Assembly: GCA_017893485.1 (NCBI GenBank)
Contig: CM030366.1
Coordinates: 180,693,981 to 180,757,980, forward strand
DNA length: 64,000 nt
Direction of reading: 5' to 3'
Origin: Hemerocallis citrina
Taxonomy: Eukaryota > Streptophyta > Magnoliopsida > Asparagales > Asphodelaceae
This document shows, piece by piece, positions 38,452 through 50,084 of the stretch. Positions within the stretch are counted from its first letter, which is position 1. Every line of letters begins with the position of its first letter. A program made the position numbers and the translations under genes. Under the pieces are notes generated by a model, which saw only the letters and a program-made list of their open reading frames with translations, was not told the DNA's origin and made no database searches.

Positions 38452-39748
38452 GGTTGCATTTGGATAGTTGTTCTGAAAAGAGTTTTGTGAAAACTGTTTT
38501 GTGAAAACTGTTTTCTGAAAATGAGAGTGTAAAAGCTGTTTGGATAGTTTTCTGAAAACTATTTTCTGAAAATGAGATTGTAAAACCTGTTTGGTTAAAA
38601 AAATTTTCTGAAACCTGTTTTCTTAAAACTAGACTGTAAAATGTTGTTTGGTAATAATTTAATTTTTTTTTGAAAAAATTTTTTTTTAAAAGGAATGTAT
38701 AAAATGCGGTTGGATATACCAAATAATCTGAAATTTTATTTTAAAAAAAGTCATTAGATAATGTGGTTAGAAATGGCATTTGGGTTTAAAATTAAATTGT
38801 AAAAATATTTTTTTTGCAGTTTTTGTGACCGAGGAGCTTATCAACGGTGTATGTTTAATCAATTTGCATTAGTTTTCTTATGAAATTTTTTTTTCTTTGC
38901 AGTTACAGAGCAAAGTTCTACAAGTATACGAACAAGCAACGTGCGACTATGCAAAGTTTTCTTCGCTTTAATTTTTTTTTTTCTTCTTCGTATTTCCCCA
39001 TCACTTGCAAGCTTTCGACTATGCAAAGTTTTATCCTGAATTGTGTAAGAGTCGGGTAATCAAGATCGACGGATGAGATTTCCCGAACAAACAAACAAAT
39101 AAAGAGAAAAGAATTAACGGGTTAACGGGTCGGACCTGTTAGTGACCCACACCCTGTTACCCTTACTCTTCTTCTTCTTCAGTTTTTCCCGCCAAAAACC
39201 CATCGACAGCTCCTTCGCCAACCTCCTAGAATTCGTAGCTCGACCTCGACTCTTCAACGTCGACGCTTCTTCCAAACTGCCATTGTCGAGCTCCACGTCG
39301 CCAAACCCCTCCGTCGTCAAGCTCCTCTTCCCGAGCTCCACTCATCGAGCGTCGCCGAACCTCCTTCCACCTTCGCCAAAACCCAACGCCAAGCTCAAGC
39401 TCAGTGATGAACCCCCAAGCTCCACTCCCTCTTCGTCGAGCTCCTGACCTCCACGTCCGAACCCGTCGTCGAGCTTCTCCAAAACCGAGCTCGACCTCAA
39501 CCGCATTCGCCAATCCACCGAGCTCACAAGTTTCGACCTCCCTCCTTCATCGAACCCATCACCGCCATTAACGAGCTCGTGACCAAGCTCCACAGGAGCT
39601 CCTTCAACCTCCAAAGCCTCGCCTCCTTCAACCTCCAAAGCCTCGTGCTCCCCCCCCCCCCCCCCCCCAAGCAAAGCTCCAAGCCGAACGTTCGCCAACC
39701 CCGTCCATGGCCAAGCTCAAAAAAAATAGAGAGGAAGGGGTAACCCAA

Positions 39749-39779
<31 letters not shown>

Positions 39780-39909
39780 TAGAAAAGACCCCTTTGGGTC
39801 TTTTCTGAAAAAAAGATCCCAAAACAGGGTTGAGAGAAGCTATCCAAATGCCTTTTATAAAAACGAAAACGAAAAAAAAACCCCCCCAAAAAGCTATCCA
39901 AACGGGCCC
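38452..39909. mobile_element. DNA-transposon-like insertion with GTTTGGATAG repeats
   Basis: 1458 bp inside the LTR. The left end GGTTGCATTTGGATAG and inverted right end GGGCCCGTTTGGATAG form a short imperfect TIR. Subterminal GTTTGGATAG/TTTTCTGAAAA units repeat at 38470-38660 and in inverted form at 39790-39900. The middle (39130-39730) is GC-rich with Ser/Pro-coding, degenerate GAGCTCC repeats, a C homopolymer and (GA)n. No transposase and no convincing TSD. It could be a MITE or a gene-fragment-carrying transposon; superfamily unresolved. Confidence 0.55.
39142..39447 (+). other. GC-rich Ser/Pro ORF, possibly captured exon
   Basis: A 101-codon frame opening MTHTLLPLLFFFFSF and rich in Ser/Pro. 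The DNA is built from degenerate units with GTCGAGCTCC and CTCCACG words, and overlapping frames on the other strand are equally open, so coding is doubtful. Base composition is sharply GC-richer than the surrounding LTR, which fits acquired host DNA. Confidence 0.25.
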
Positions 39910-40012
39910 AAATTTTCCCTGTATTTGGATATTTATGATCACAATTGAAGTCGATTCTGAAATTTGGGCCACGTATTTCTAATTTTATTTAATAGAAATT
40001 CAGAGCGCTACA

Positions 40013-41392
40013 TCAACGAGGTCCAGTGCAAGGCCTGGCTTGGCAGAGAGCGCTACTGTGTCGCAGGGGGGGGGCTCATCGAAGCGGCAAGCGGGGCTAA
40101 CGAAGGGGAATTTGGGGTTGATTATGTGGTTACCATCAGTTGATGGTGAAGTGGTGTCGGGGTTGGAGAGACGGATGTGCATGACGAAAGCAACGGGATG
40201 GGTGGAGATGTGCAGGAAAGTGACACTTGCCGAGGTAGACGCCAGTGTGGAGAAGAGGAGCCGGATTGATTTTCATATTTTGAATTTCGAATTAAGGTTT
40301 TGAAATACAAATTTGAATTTGAAGTGTGGAGCGGGAGATTTGTTCGATTTTTGAATTTCAATTTAGACTTTTGAAATTCAAAAATTAGTTGGGGGGTGAA
40401 GGGGGAATAGTTGGCTGTAATTTAAATTTCAAAGTAGATTTTGTTTGAAATTCAAATTACAATAGGAGAGTATTGGAATTTTGAATTTTGAATTTCAATT
40501 TAGGGTTTAAAATTATAATTCAAATTTGAGTTGGGAGTGTGGAGGAGGAGATTGGGTTGAAATTCGAATTTTGAATTTCAAAATGGAATTTTTTTTTATT
40601 TTCTAAATTAGAGTTGGGAAGATTTGGATGATTTTTGAAATTCAAAACATATATGGAGGAGGTGATTTGGTTTTCTTGTGAATTTCAATGTAGATTTTTG
40701 AATTTCAAATATGTGTGGAGGGGGGGATTATTTTGAATATTGAATTTCAATTTAAATTTTTGAAATTCAAAATATATTCGGAGATTGGTGAGAGGAAATT
40801 TGGATGACTTTTGAATTTCAAATAATTTTTTTGAAATTCAAATTATGATTGGGGAGCGATGGGATTACCTGTGGGATCCCCAATGATGAGCTGCCACGGC
40901 AGAGGTGTTCGTCGGCAGGGGAATTCGTCGGGACCGTCGACTTATTGGTTGAGAACAATAGCTATGGTTGAAGGCTGAATTTGACACAACCGGAAGATGG
41001 CGTCGCGGTGGGGTTAGATTGGTGGATTCTCTGGGTGACGAGGATGCATACCCTCCTTGAGATGGTGGTTGTGGTTGTTGCCAAGGTGGACCTTTGGGGG
41101 GAGGTGGAGGGAGTTTCTGGGATGGAGAGGAATTTTGGATGGAATTCGAATTTCGAACTATATTTTTTTGAAATTCAAATTACATATGGTACGGATGGGT
41201 GGGAGAATAGGGTGCAGATGCGTTCGCCTACAAGTTTAGCTAGGGGTGGGATTAGTTTATGTTGTACACTTAGCTATGTAATTGTTTTCCACTATTTCGT
41301 TTTAGGAATAGATAGATGTATATTATTTGTAGTACTTGTTTCGTTAATTATTTATTAATCAAGCGGTGACGGTGCCACCTTTTTCTCCAAAA
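40013..41392 (+). mobile_element. Non-autonomous LINE-like unit, duplicate copy 2
   Basis: Co-linear with 17935-19320. Starts abruptly at the giant LTR end and lacks the 5' third. It holds the hairpin/G-tract array (40265-40860), the second GC-rich block (40861-41110) and the 3' tail TTAATCAAGC, stem GGTGAC (41365-41370)/GCCACC (41374-41379), then A-rich. Sense Gly/Val-rich frames here (for example 40981-41358) are not conserved as frames in copy 1. Confidence 0.65.
40265..40860. repeat. Array of hairpins separated by G-rich tracts, copy 2
   Basis: Same organisation as 18209-18785: GAATTTCAA...TTGAAATTC pairs spaced by purine tracts such as GGAGGGGGGGA. Unit order is retained with small indels. 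Confidence 0.8.
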
Positions 41393-41909
41393 AAAAAGTT
41401 ACAAACCAAAATACCAAAACAAAGGGCATCAAAATATTTTGAAGCTTCAAGATCAAAACTCAAAGTAAGACTTGAAAAGACATTAAAACCGAATCACTGA
41501 AGAGCTATTGGAGAACTGCATCTGCATTAATCAATGATAATAGCATCTACAATGTAAACAAAAATTAGAAAATTAAACAGTTTAAGGAATTGTTCCAGTT
41601 TGGAGAAAAGACACCACCCAATCATCTACAGCATTCAAATTCAATTTAGCTCTCTTTGCTGGAGGAATCGGTTCAGACCAAAAGCGAAAGTAAAACAAGA
41701 AACTATCAATAATAGAGTTAATAGGATAAAATATTCTTAACAAAGATACTAGAATTCCATTCTTTCCAAATAAAACAAATAATAATCATCATAGTAAGGT
41801 CCCAGGCAATTCAATTTTACCCTTTTTTTCTCTAGCAACTTCACCAAGAACTCATAGAACCAGGTTTACAGTTGAAATTCCAAGCACTCTCACAAATCAT
41901 CCATAAAGG
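41393..41909 (-). pseudogene. LINE-2 ORF2 extreme C-terminus, copy 2
   Basis: Co-linear with 19321-19840 of copy 1. The minus strand encodes the tail of ORF2 and its 3' flank. It is interrupted at 41910 by a copia insertion and resumes at 46467. Confidence 0.75.
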
Positions 41910-42047
41910 TGTTAAGATAAATCAGAGAGATGAAAACAATACTGACTATTGAATTGAGAAATAACTGAGTACAATATCTCCTATATATAGGAGTGAACCA
42001 AATACAAAATTAGCCCAATATCCAATATGAGACTATAATATCTAACA
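41910..42047 (-). repeat. 3' LTR of short-LTR copia element
   Basis: 138 bp, TGTTAAGATAAATC...ATATCTAACA. The minus-strand PPT TTTGAGAGGGGG lies at 42048-42059. Compared with the partner at 46329-46466 it differs at only several positions. Confidence 0.93.
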
Positions 42048-45000
42048 CCCCCTCTCAAACTCATGGTGGGTCAAACAGTGTGAGTTTGCCTACTAAATAT
42101 CGAAATCTCTGAATAGTATGGAATTTGGTGAAGAAGTCTGCCGTCTGCTGTGATAAGGTAATAGAATGAAGAGAAATGGTCCCTGCTTCAAAGCCCTCAC
42201 GAACATAATGACAATCAATCTCTATATGTTTTGTTCGCTCATGAAAGACCGGGTTGCTTGCAATGTGTAGTGCACTCCGGTTATCACAATGAAGAGGAGT
42301 AAGTCTTGAAAGAGTGACACCCATATCTGATAAAAGCCAACGAACATGAACAATCTCTCTAGTAGTAGCTGCCATTGCTCTGTACTCAGCTTCAATCGAA
42401 GAACATGCAACAACTGCCTATTTCTTACTTCGCCATGAGATCAGAGAATCACCAAGAAATAGACAGAACCCGATGGTAGACCGTCTGGTAATAGGATCAC
42501 CTGCCCAATCCGAATCAGAATATGCACTCAGCTCTAGTTTGGATGTAGCAGGCATGAATAATGAGCGAGTAATAGTGCTCCAAAAATGTCTGAGAATCTG
42601 AAGAAGAGCACCGTAGTGAACTGAGCAAAAACAAACTAACTGACAACACTGACTGCATGAGCAATATCGGGTCTGGTCATGCATAAGTAGACAAGCTGTC
42701 CAACAATCTGTCTGTATCTAGTGGGATCAGGAAGGAGCTCACCATCAGTGGGACGAAGCTTCACATGAAGCTCTAAGGGTGTATCGGCTGATCGACTATC
42801 AGAAAGTCATGCAACGGAGATAATATCTGATGTGTATTTCTGTTGAGATATGAGTATCCCCGAGATCCATGAGCAATCTCTAGACCCAGAAAATAACATA
42901 GTATACCAAGATCTTTCATATGGAACTGCTGATGAAGGTATTTCTGGGTGGATGTAATGCCCGCAGAGTCATCCCCAGTAATGATCATATCGTCAACATA
43001 GAGTAGAAGAAGTACCTTTCCCTGCGGTGATGACTGCATAAACATAGAATGGTACTGAGAACTCTGAGTAAAACTAGCCTTGATGATGAAAAGGCAAAAA
43101 CACTCAAACCAGGCTCGAGGGACCTGCTTCAAACCATATATAGCCCGACGCAACCAGCAAACATGATGAGGAGGAGTAGGGAGGCTAAGAGGAGGATCCA
43201 TATAAATAACCTCGGATAAGGTACCATGAAGAAAAGCGTTCTTCACTTCCATCTGGTATAACGGCCATTGGCGGACGGCTGTAACAGCAAGAAGAGTGCG
43301 AATAGTAGTCATCTGTGCAACGGGAGCAAAGATCTCATCATAATCAATGCCATGCTCCTGAGTAAATCATCGGGCTATTAGACGAGCCTTGTGTCGCTCA
43401 ATAAATCCGTCATGTTGATATTTGACCTTAAAGATCCACTTGTAGCTAATAGGTTGAACGCCCTCTGGCAGAGGAACAACATCTCAAGTGCCAGTCTGAT
43501 CAAATGCACTGAATTCCTCTGCAATAGCTCTCCTCCATTCAGGATATTAGATTGCGTCTTGATAGGTTCTGGGCTCACGTGTAGAGTGTATAGCAGTGAG
43601 ATATGCGTGAAACTGTGGTGAGTAGGAAGCTAGGGTGGGAAAACCAAACCGGTCAGAAGGACCAGTGGCATCAGGTATATAACGTGCCGGAGGAATACCA
43701 GAAATGGAACGAGTAGACTGATGAAGAGGTGGTGGACTGACAGGGTGTGGGGGTGAGGACGGTGGAGTAGGTGCATGTGTCGATGGGGAAGTAGGTAGGG
43801 TGGGTGTTGGCTGCTATGAGGATGCAGATGGTGTTTCGGTAGGGGGAACAACAGGTGTAAAGACTACAGGAGATGTGAATGGAGCCAGGGGAGTGGGATC
43901 AAAAGGAATGCGGGAAGATAAAGTTAGGGGGCTAGCAACAACTGGAAAATCGAGAAATCTAGTATCCTCGGGGGGAGTCAGGTAGTAAGGAGAGTCTTCC
44001 ACAAATGATACATTTCGAGAAATGCAGACGCGACCCGCTGATGGATCAAAACAATGATAACCTTTGTGTTCGGAACTGAGACCTAGGTGAACGCACTTAG
44101 TAGCACGATAAAAGAGCTTCGTGCGCTCAGTAGGAGGGAAAAGGACATAACAGGTGCACCCAAATGTACGGAGCATACTGTAGTCGGGAGGTGAGTGATA
44201 AAGAGCCTCATAAGGCGTCGTACCAGCTAGGACAGACGAGAGATTAATGTTGATGAGACTAACAGAAGTCATGATAGCTTTAGCCCAGAAAGAACAAGGA
44301 GCAGAAGAGGAGAGTAAAAGAGCGCGAGCCGTCTCAAGGATGTGACGATGCTTGCATTCAGCTATATCATTCTGCTCATGTGTGTGAGGGCATGATTGCT
44401 AAAAATGGTGCCGTGAGACTGAAGGATCGATCTCATAGTGGTGGAAGTATACTCACGTGCACCATCTGATCAAAAATTCTTAATGCGCACACCGAACTGA
44501 GTGTGAATCATAGTTGTAAAGAACCAATAAATATTAGGTATCTCAGATCGCTGACGCATAAGAAAAACTCATGTATGTCTAGTGAAGTCATCGATGATGG
44601 CAACATAGTAGAGATAGTCTTTCCACAAAGGTATGGGAGAGGGTCCCCATATGTCAGAATGAACAAGTTGAAAAGGATGAGTGGTTTCAGATGTTCTTTT
44701 GTGACTAAAGGGTAGGGCAATGTGTTTGGCCAAATGACAACCCTGACAATCAGATAAATGTTTAAAAGTGAGAGAACCAAGGGCACTACTGCGAGCTATA
44801 GTCTGGAGTCGTGATGTGCTAATATGACCTAAACGTCTGTGCCACAGATCAGCATCAGATGAAACAATACTGGCAAAACTAGAAGGAGAGTGATGTGCAC
44901 GAATAAAATCTAGATAATATAAACGACCCTGATGACTAGCACGCCCAAACTCCTCACCGGTGGAGGAATCAGTAATAGAATAACCTAAAGAATCAAAACT

Positions 45001-45690
45001 AACGACAAGACTACTATCACACAACGCACTAATAGAGATAAGGTTTATTGATAAATGAGGAGCATAGAGAACATATGGTAATGTGAGAGTGGGTGAGCTA
45101 ATTGTCCCTGAGTGTATAATAAGAAGTGGTGAGCCATCAGCTGCGTGTAGAGATGGAGAGTGAGAGAGAAGTGTTGTGCAGGTGGTGAACAGTGTCTGAT
45201 TACTAGTGAGATGATGTGATGCACCAGAATCTAAAATTCAGAACGAATTCATACCGGGAGTGGCAGAAAGTGCAGGAGTAGAGGAGTCAGCATTGATAGA
45301 CTAATCCATGAGCTGTAGTTCCAGCTGAGTGAGGCATTGCTGAAGATTAGCCCAATCAGCAGGAGACGGCAAAGCTGGAGTGACGGGCATGGCCGAGGAT
45401 GTGAGGGAAGAAGCACTGCGAGGAGAAATAAGACTAGCGCTGCTGTGACTGAGAGCACAATGTGGAGGGAGATGCTGTTGGTGTCTGGATCGAGGTAGGG
45501 AGTTGGGCGGTGCTACCGGTCGCGGAAGTAGAGGTGGGGTAAGGTGAGGAATGATGTTGGGAGAAGGTAGGAGGCCGGAGGAAAACTGAAGGTGGTGGAG
45601 GTGCTGTTTGAATCTGGAGAAGGAACGAGAGGCGGTTGCAGCGGGGAAGTCGGAGGCGGAAATATGTGGAAGAGACTGAGATTCCATCTA
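42048..45690 (-). pseudogene. Copia pol (PR-IN-RT-RH) of the short-LTR element
   Basis: Read right to left. Ser/Pro-rich segment (45301-45687). Protease ILDSGASHHLTS near 45200-45237, preceded by TGA at 45238-45240 where Trp is usual. Gag-pre-integrase WHRRLGHIS with CQGCHLAKH. Integrase core LVHSDIWGP, then SDGAREY after a stop near 44465. C-terminal ALYHSPPDYSMLRTFGC (43814-44272). RT QMEVKNAFLHG, AIYGLKQVPRAWF, catalytic LLLYVDDMIITG (42773-43312). RNase H CDNRSALHIASNPVFHERTKHI (42061-42375). At least four stops or shifts separate these frames. No Gag domain was found between the PBS and the Ser/Pro segment. Confidence 0.92.
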
Positions 45691-46328
45691 GTGGTAGTTG
45701 TAGTACCTGTAAAAAAAATTATTTTTATTTTTTTTTACAGGAAAAAAAATATGGGTTTGTGGGTTTAGGGTTAGGAGATATATAATATGGGTTCGGTTAA
45801 AAAGAAAAAAAAATTGGGTTTCGAGTTATGGGTAGTAGGAGGAAAAGAAAGAAAAAAAAAATTAGGGTTTCAGAGATTGGGGGGGGGATGGGGGAGGTGA
45901 AGATTGGAGGAGGTCGAGGAGGATGGGGTGGTGGGGGGAGGGGGGAGGGGGGCGGCGGGATGTTGGACTTCGGTGTTGTTGGACGGCGGTGGAGTTGGAT
46001 GTCGGTGGGTGGCTGAGCCAAGCGAGGACGACGGCAGTTGATGGGTTGCCGATGGGTTCCGACGAGAGAGGACGACGGGGGAGGATGAGGTTGTTGACGA
46101 TAATCTTGGTATGTTGATTGAAGAGAGAGGACGACGGCAGTTGTTGACGATGTTGGACTTCGGTGTTGATTTGGGGTTACTGACGATGAATTGACGATGT
46201 TGGACTTCGATGTTGATTTGGGGTTGCTGACGTGTTTTCTGACGATTTTTTTTTTTTGCTGTTGGAATTTTAGGGTTTGATGGAGAAACTCAAAGGAGGA
46301 AAATTTTGTATAACTGGCACTGATACCA
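45691..46328 (-). mobile_element. Leader of the short-LTR copia, no gag
   Basis: The PBS on the minus strand (TGGTATCAGTGCC, 46316-46328) abuts the 5' LTR. The remainder has about 50-bp repeats with GATGTTGGACTTCGGTGTTG (46146-46240), a G-rich tract (45880-45960) and an inverted poly(A)/poly(T) pair at 45710-45741. Short Pro-rich frames are compositional. Confidence 0.7.
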
Positions 46329-46466
46329 TGTTAAGATAAATCAGAGAGATGAAAACAATACTGAATATTAAATTGAGAATTAACTGAGTACAATATCTCC
46401 TATATAATGGAGTGAACCAAATACAAAATTAACCCAATACCCAATATGGGACTATAATATCTAACA
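46329..46466 (-). repeat. 5' LTR of short-LTR copia element
   Basis: 138 bp, same termini as 41910-42047. Whole element 4557 bp. Flanks AAAGG / GGTTC do not form a clean 5-bp duplication, but copy 1 keeps the uninterrupted ATAAAGGTT at 19835-19842. Confidence 0.93.
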
Positions 46467-47279
46467 GGTTCCACAAAATTACAATGAATAAACAAGTGTT
46501 GAGCCGCAGTTTCATTATAAGAATGATTTTATTTGGAGAGACTATGTCATGTGGTGGGGCCATGGTTAGGTGATACATGCATGTGGTAAGATTCTTACCA
46601 CCTTGTAGGAAGACTAGTAAAAATACTAGGCACTTGCGGCGCATAGCACGCTAGTTAAGGCCTCCAAATCATGCTCATGAATGGCTGACCCAAGGCGTTA
46701 CACAAAAAATACATTTTTGACCAACAGCAAGGTTTCTCTTGTGAAGATTATCGGCAATAGGTAATCTATTATGAACAGCAAGCCAAACTAGTATTCTTAC
46801 TCTTAAAGGTGCATTATTTTGCAAAACATATTTATAAGAAAGAGATAGAACTCCTCCAAAGTATAGAAATCTATAGAAAGTTTTAATAGTAAATGTACCT
46901 GAGTTAGTCCACCTCCATCTAATATCATCTCTATTTTGCCATTGATAGGAATGAAGTAATGCCATGAGTTGAATATAATCAGAGAACAAAACATTCGACA
47001 TATTTCTGCAAAACGTAATGTTCCAAACTCTTTCATTGTTGACAGTAGTAAATAGAGATGAGATAGTTGCTGTAGGAATATTAGCAATGGCATAATGATT
47101 AGGGAATATAACTGATAATTTATTATTACCGATCCAGAAATCGAATCTCACAGTAGTGCCATCTCCACATATTTTTATAAGCCACATATGAAAGGTTCCA
47201 CCACTTTCCAAATACCCTTCTAAAAAGCAGAAGCATTAGCAACAAGTTTAGGATTAAGTTCCCAAATTATATTCCTCTT
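46467..47279 (-). pseudogene. LINE-2 zf-RVT region, copy 2
   Basis: Minus-strand frame 46675-47211 opens with GGTFHMWLIKICGDGTTVRF, continues FDFWIGNNKLSVIFPNHYA, then APLRVRILVWLAVHNRLP and CIFC of the zinc-binding region. About 165 bp of inserted DNA (46538-46702) separates CIFC from ETAAQHLFIHCNF. It is interrupted on the left by the short-LTR copia and on the right by the copia at 47280. Less damaged than copy 1 (a 178-codon frame is open). Confidence 0.88.
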
Positions 47280-47877
47280 TGTTGGGTTTATGTCTTACAT
47301 ACTAGTTTGATGTGAAGAGAAGACGGTGATACGAGAGAGTTTTGAAGCGATGCTGGTCTAAGAAAGAAGAGCATCAAGACAGGAAAGAGCACAACTGGTA
47401 GACAGTCGATCTTGCCTTCTATTTTGAGGGCAGTCGATCGCATCGGAGCAATGGTGTTTATGGGCCAGGTTTGGTTAATTTGATTGAATCTCAATTCCTT
47501 TTCAAGTTAGATTATACGGCTCTCATCGTATGGTTATCACTTCAAGATAAATCAGATGGTTATTGTATCAAAATAGCAAACTAGGGTTTCTCTATATCCC
47601 AATATATATCATAGTAACGGCTCCAAGAAGAGTAAGAGAGAAAGTATTTTATTATAGAGAGTTTTAGAGTTTTCCATTGTAAGCATCAAGTATCACCTGA
47701 CGATAACTCTCGTATTTTTCTCTAGTTGAATATCATCTCGGTTACTTCTCCACCGGATTAGGGTTCGCCCAAACCAGGACAAAATTGTGTGCTTTGGTGT
47801 GTTTAGTTTGGTTTACTATTTGCTTAGTGGTTTGTTCGTAGTGAACGTGTCGCAAAACTCAGCACGAATTACTGACA
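47280..47877 (+). repeat. 5' LTR of non-autonomous copia, copy 2
   Basis: 598 bp, TGTTGGGTTTATG...TTACTGACA, preceded by CTCTT (47275-47279). The PBS TGGTATCAGAGC follows at 47880. Same insertion point as 20658 in copy 1, so insertion predates the duplication. Confidence 0.93.
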
Positions 47878-49405
47878 ATTGGTATCAGAGCATCAGGTCA
47901 TATTTTTTTGCAGTTTAGGAGTTGCTCAAGTTCCTTGGAGATGATTGATCAATTCACGAAGATCAAGCGGTTTGACAATAAGATCAACTTTGATATCTGG
48001 AAGGTAGACATGCATAATACATCGGTTCAGCGAGGCTTGGATATATCCCTAGAAGGAGATAAAGGGAGACCAATCGGCACAAAGCAGAAGAATTAAGAGG
48101 AGATTTATTCAGAAGCCGTAGTTCTAATCTGGCTGTCATTGACAAGTATCGTCAGGTGCGAACCTGTAGAGGAGAGAAGCACGGCAAGTCATTGGGCGAG
48201 ACTCAAAACTGAATACAGGAAATTGTCGTCACATGATCGGATGCACTAAAAGAGAAAGTTGTGGTGTTTCTCAATGAAGGAAGATACCGCTCTTTAAGAT
48301 CATGTAGTGGAGTTCAATACGGAGTTATCTAAACTGAGGGTGATGAGCGCCAAAGATTTTAAAGTTTCCAACTTGAAATATTTACTACCAAATTTATCCA
48401 ATTTATTAAACACCATGCTAGACGAGAAATCTACCAAGGAGAAGTTTTCAGTAGCAAGTGTGGTCGAGGGTTTAGAGGATGATGCACTTAGGAATGAGAG
48501 TCAGAAATCGACGTCTACTTCTGTAAGTTGCTTGGCGGTGGATGGTACTTCGATTGGAAGAAAAAGTGCACGTAAGGGTGGGGTCTGTTGCCACCTATGC
48601 AGAAGGATTGGGCATAACAAGAGAGACTGTTACAAGTGATTGAGTAAGATGGGTGGCATTGTAGTCACGCCGTTGAATCAGGTGATAACTTATACTGCCT
48701 TCTTGTTTCAAGTTCATTAGATGTGGATTCTAGGTGGCCATTTGATTGGGGTATTTCTTCTCATAATTGCTCCGAGAGGAAGATGGTTTCTACTTAAAAG
48801 TCTACAACCAGGTAATTGTGTGAGAACTAGGATTGGTGAGATTTGTGACATAGTGGGTGAGGAAATAGTGAAGTAAAAAAATGCCAGACGAAAAGGGATA
48901 CACACTAAAAAATGGCATGCATATTCCTTTGTTGAAACAGAGCCTGATATGCGGGAGAACTCTCGAAGCACAGTGTTGCAGGTATAGAACTTAATGTGAA
49001 GTTCTATTAGTTTGGGAAAGTTGTTGTAAGGTTAGCACAAGCTTTTTCAGCTTTGTGAGGACAGAAAATCTTGTACAAGTGATTTGAAGCTATGCGTTCC
49101 TAAAGCATAATCTAGTTTGCCACCACTAGAATCATCGAAGCTAGACTGTGATATTCGAATATCATCGAAAGGTGGAGAGTGTCTTGGGTTAGGTGGGGTT
49201 CATTCGGAGGGTGGTGCCTTCGTGTTAACACCTACTGGGGTGTGCCCTTGAGGGACATACCAGTTGAAGAAATAACAGGTGAAGATAGATTCAACTAGCA
49301 AAAGAAGCCATTGAACTGAGTTGTTTGGTAGAGGAAACTGAAGCACTCTAGAAGAGTTTAATCACATAAGTGTTGAAGAACGAGTATGCAATCCAAGATA
49401 GAGAT
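47878..49405 (+). pseudogene. Copia gag-protease remnant, copy 2
   Basis: The PBS is followed by Gag starting at ATG 47941 (MIDQFTKIKRFDNKINF), broken by TAA at 48094. The central Gag linker and zinc knuckle are open at 48307-48639, ending CCHLCRRIGHNKRDCYK (canonical CX2CX4HX4C) then TGA. A degraded protease start lies near 48721. From about 48950 to the PPT (AAGATAGAGAT, 49394-49405) no integrase or RT is present. The element can at best be mobilised by a relative. Confidence 0.85.
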
Positions 49406-50084
49406 TGTTGGGTTTATGTCTTTCATACTAGTTCGATGTGAGGAGAAGACAGTGATGCGAAAGAGATTCGAATCGACATTCTACGAATAAGGAAGAGCAG
49501 TAGCAAGATAGAAAAGAGTAGCAACTAGAAGACAGACAGTTGACTGCTTCTGCCCTCTATTTTGAGTCAAGGCATTGCAATTGACTGCCCCTGAGGGTAG
49601 TCGACCTCATCGGGGCAGCGGCTGTTTATGGACCATGTTTGGGTAATTAAATTTAAGCACAATTCCTTTCCAAGTTAGATCGAACGACACTCATCGTATG
49701 ATTATCTCTTCAAGATACATCAGATGGTTACTGTATTAAGACAGCAAACTAGGATTTCTTTATATATCAATATTTATCATTGTAACAGCTCCAAGAAGAG
49801 TAAGAAAGAGAGAGTATTTCATTACAGAGAGTTTGAGAGTTTTTCATTGTAAACATCAAGTATCTTCTAGTGAGGCTTTAGATATTGATAGGTTCATGGT
49901 GAGAGTGGCTCTAACTGTTGTATCTTTCTCTAGTTGAATATCATCTCAGTTATTTCTCCCCGGATTAGTGTTCGACCAACCGGGGTCAAAATTGTGTGTT
50001 TTGGTGTGTTTGGTTTGGTGTACTATTTGCTTGGTAGTTTGTTCGTAGTGATCATGTTGCAAAACTCAGCACGAATTCCTAACA
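49406..50084 (+). repeat. 3' LTR of non-autonomous copia, copy 2
   Basis: 679 bp, TGTTGGGTTTATG...TTCCTAACA, followed by CTCTT (50085-50089), a perfect match to the left target duplication. It is 81 bp longer than the 5' LTR: segments with GACTGCCCCTGAGGG and TAGTCGACC (49540-49620) and TAGATATTGATAGG (49870-49912) are missing from the 5' LTR. Confidence 0.93.

Larger units (their letters stand above)
34954..40012 (+). repeat. Giant gypsy 3' LTR (plus) with nested insertion
   Basis: Starts TGTAACACCCCAG directly after a PPT and ends AGCGCTACA at 40012, 5059 bp. Subtracting the nested element at 38452-39909 leaves about 3.6 kb, matching the 3.73-kb solo LTR. It carries the tRNA-like module (36691-36764), a minisatellite with TTACCGGGGTGTGA and CACGGACGG words (37675-37875) and CAGTTGCATGCCCAC near 38267. 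The right flank is segmental-duplication copy 2, truncated here. The 36661-36846 frame is not a gene. Confidence 0.82.

Noticed and set aside
38444..39918. TSD for the GTTTGGATAG element
   Set aside because: Flanks AGTATTTAA and AAATTTTCC share only AT-richness; no 3-, 8- or 9-bp duplication is convincing.
39226..39972. Several overlapping minus-strand ORFs
   Set aside because: Frames across degenerate GAGCTC repeats, a C homopolymer and (GA)n; mutually overlapping and compositional.
41905..46471. 5-bp TSD for the short-LTR copia
   Set aside because: AAAGG and GGTTC do not match; insertion is supported by the empty site in copy 1 instead.
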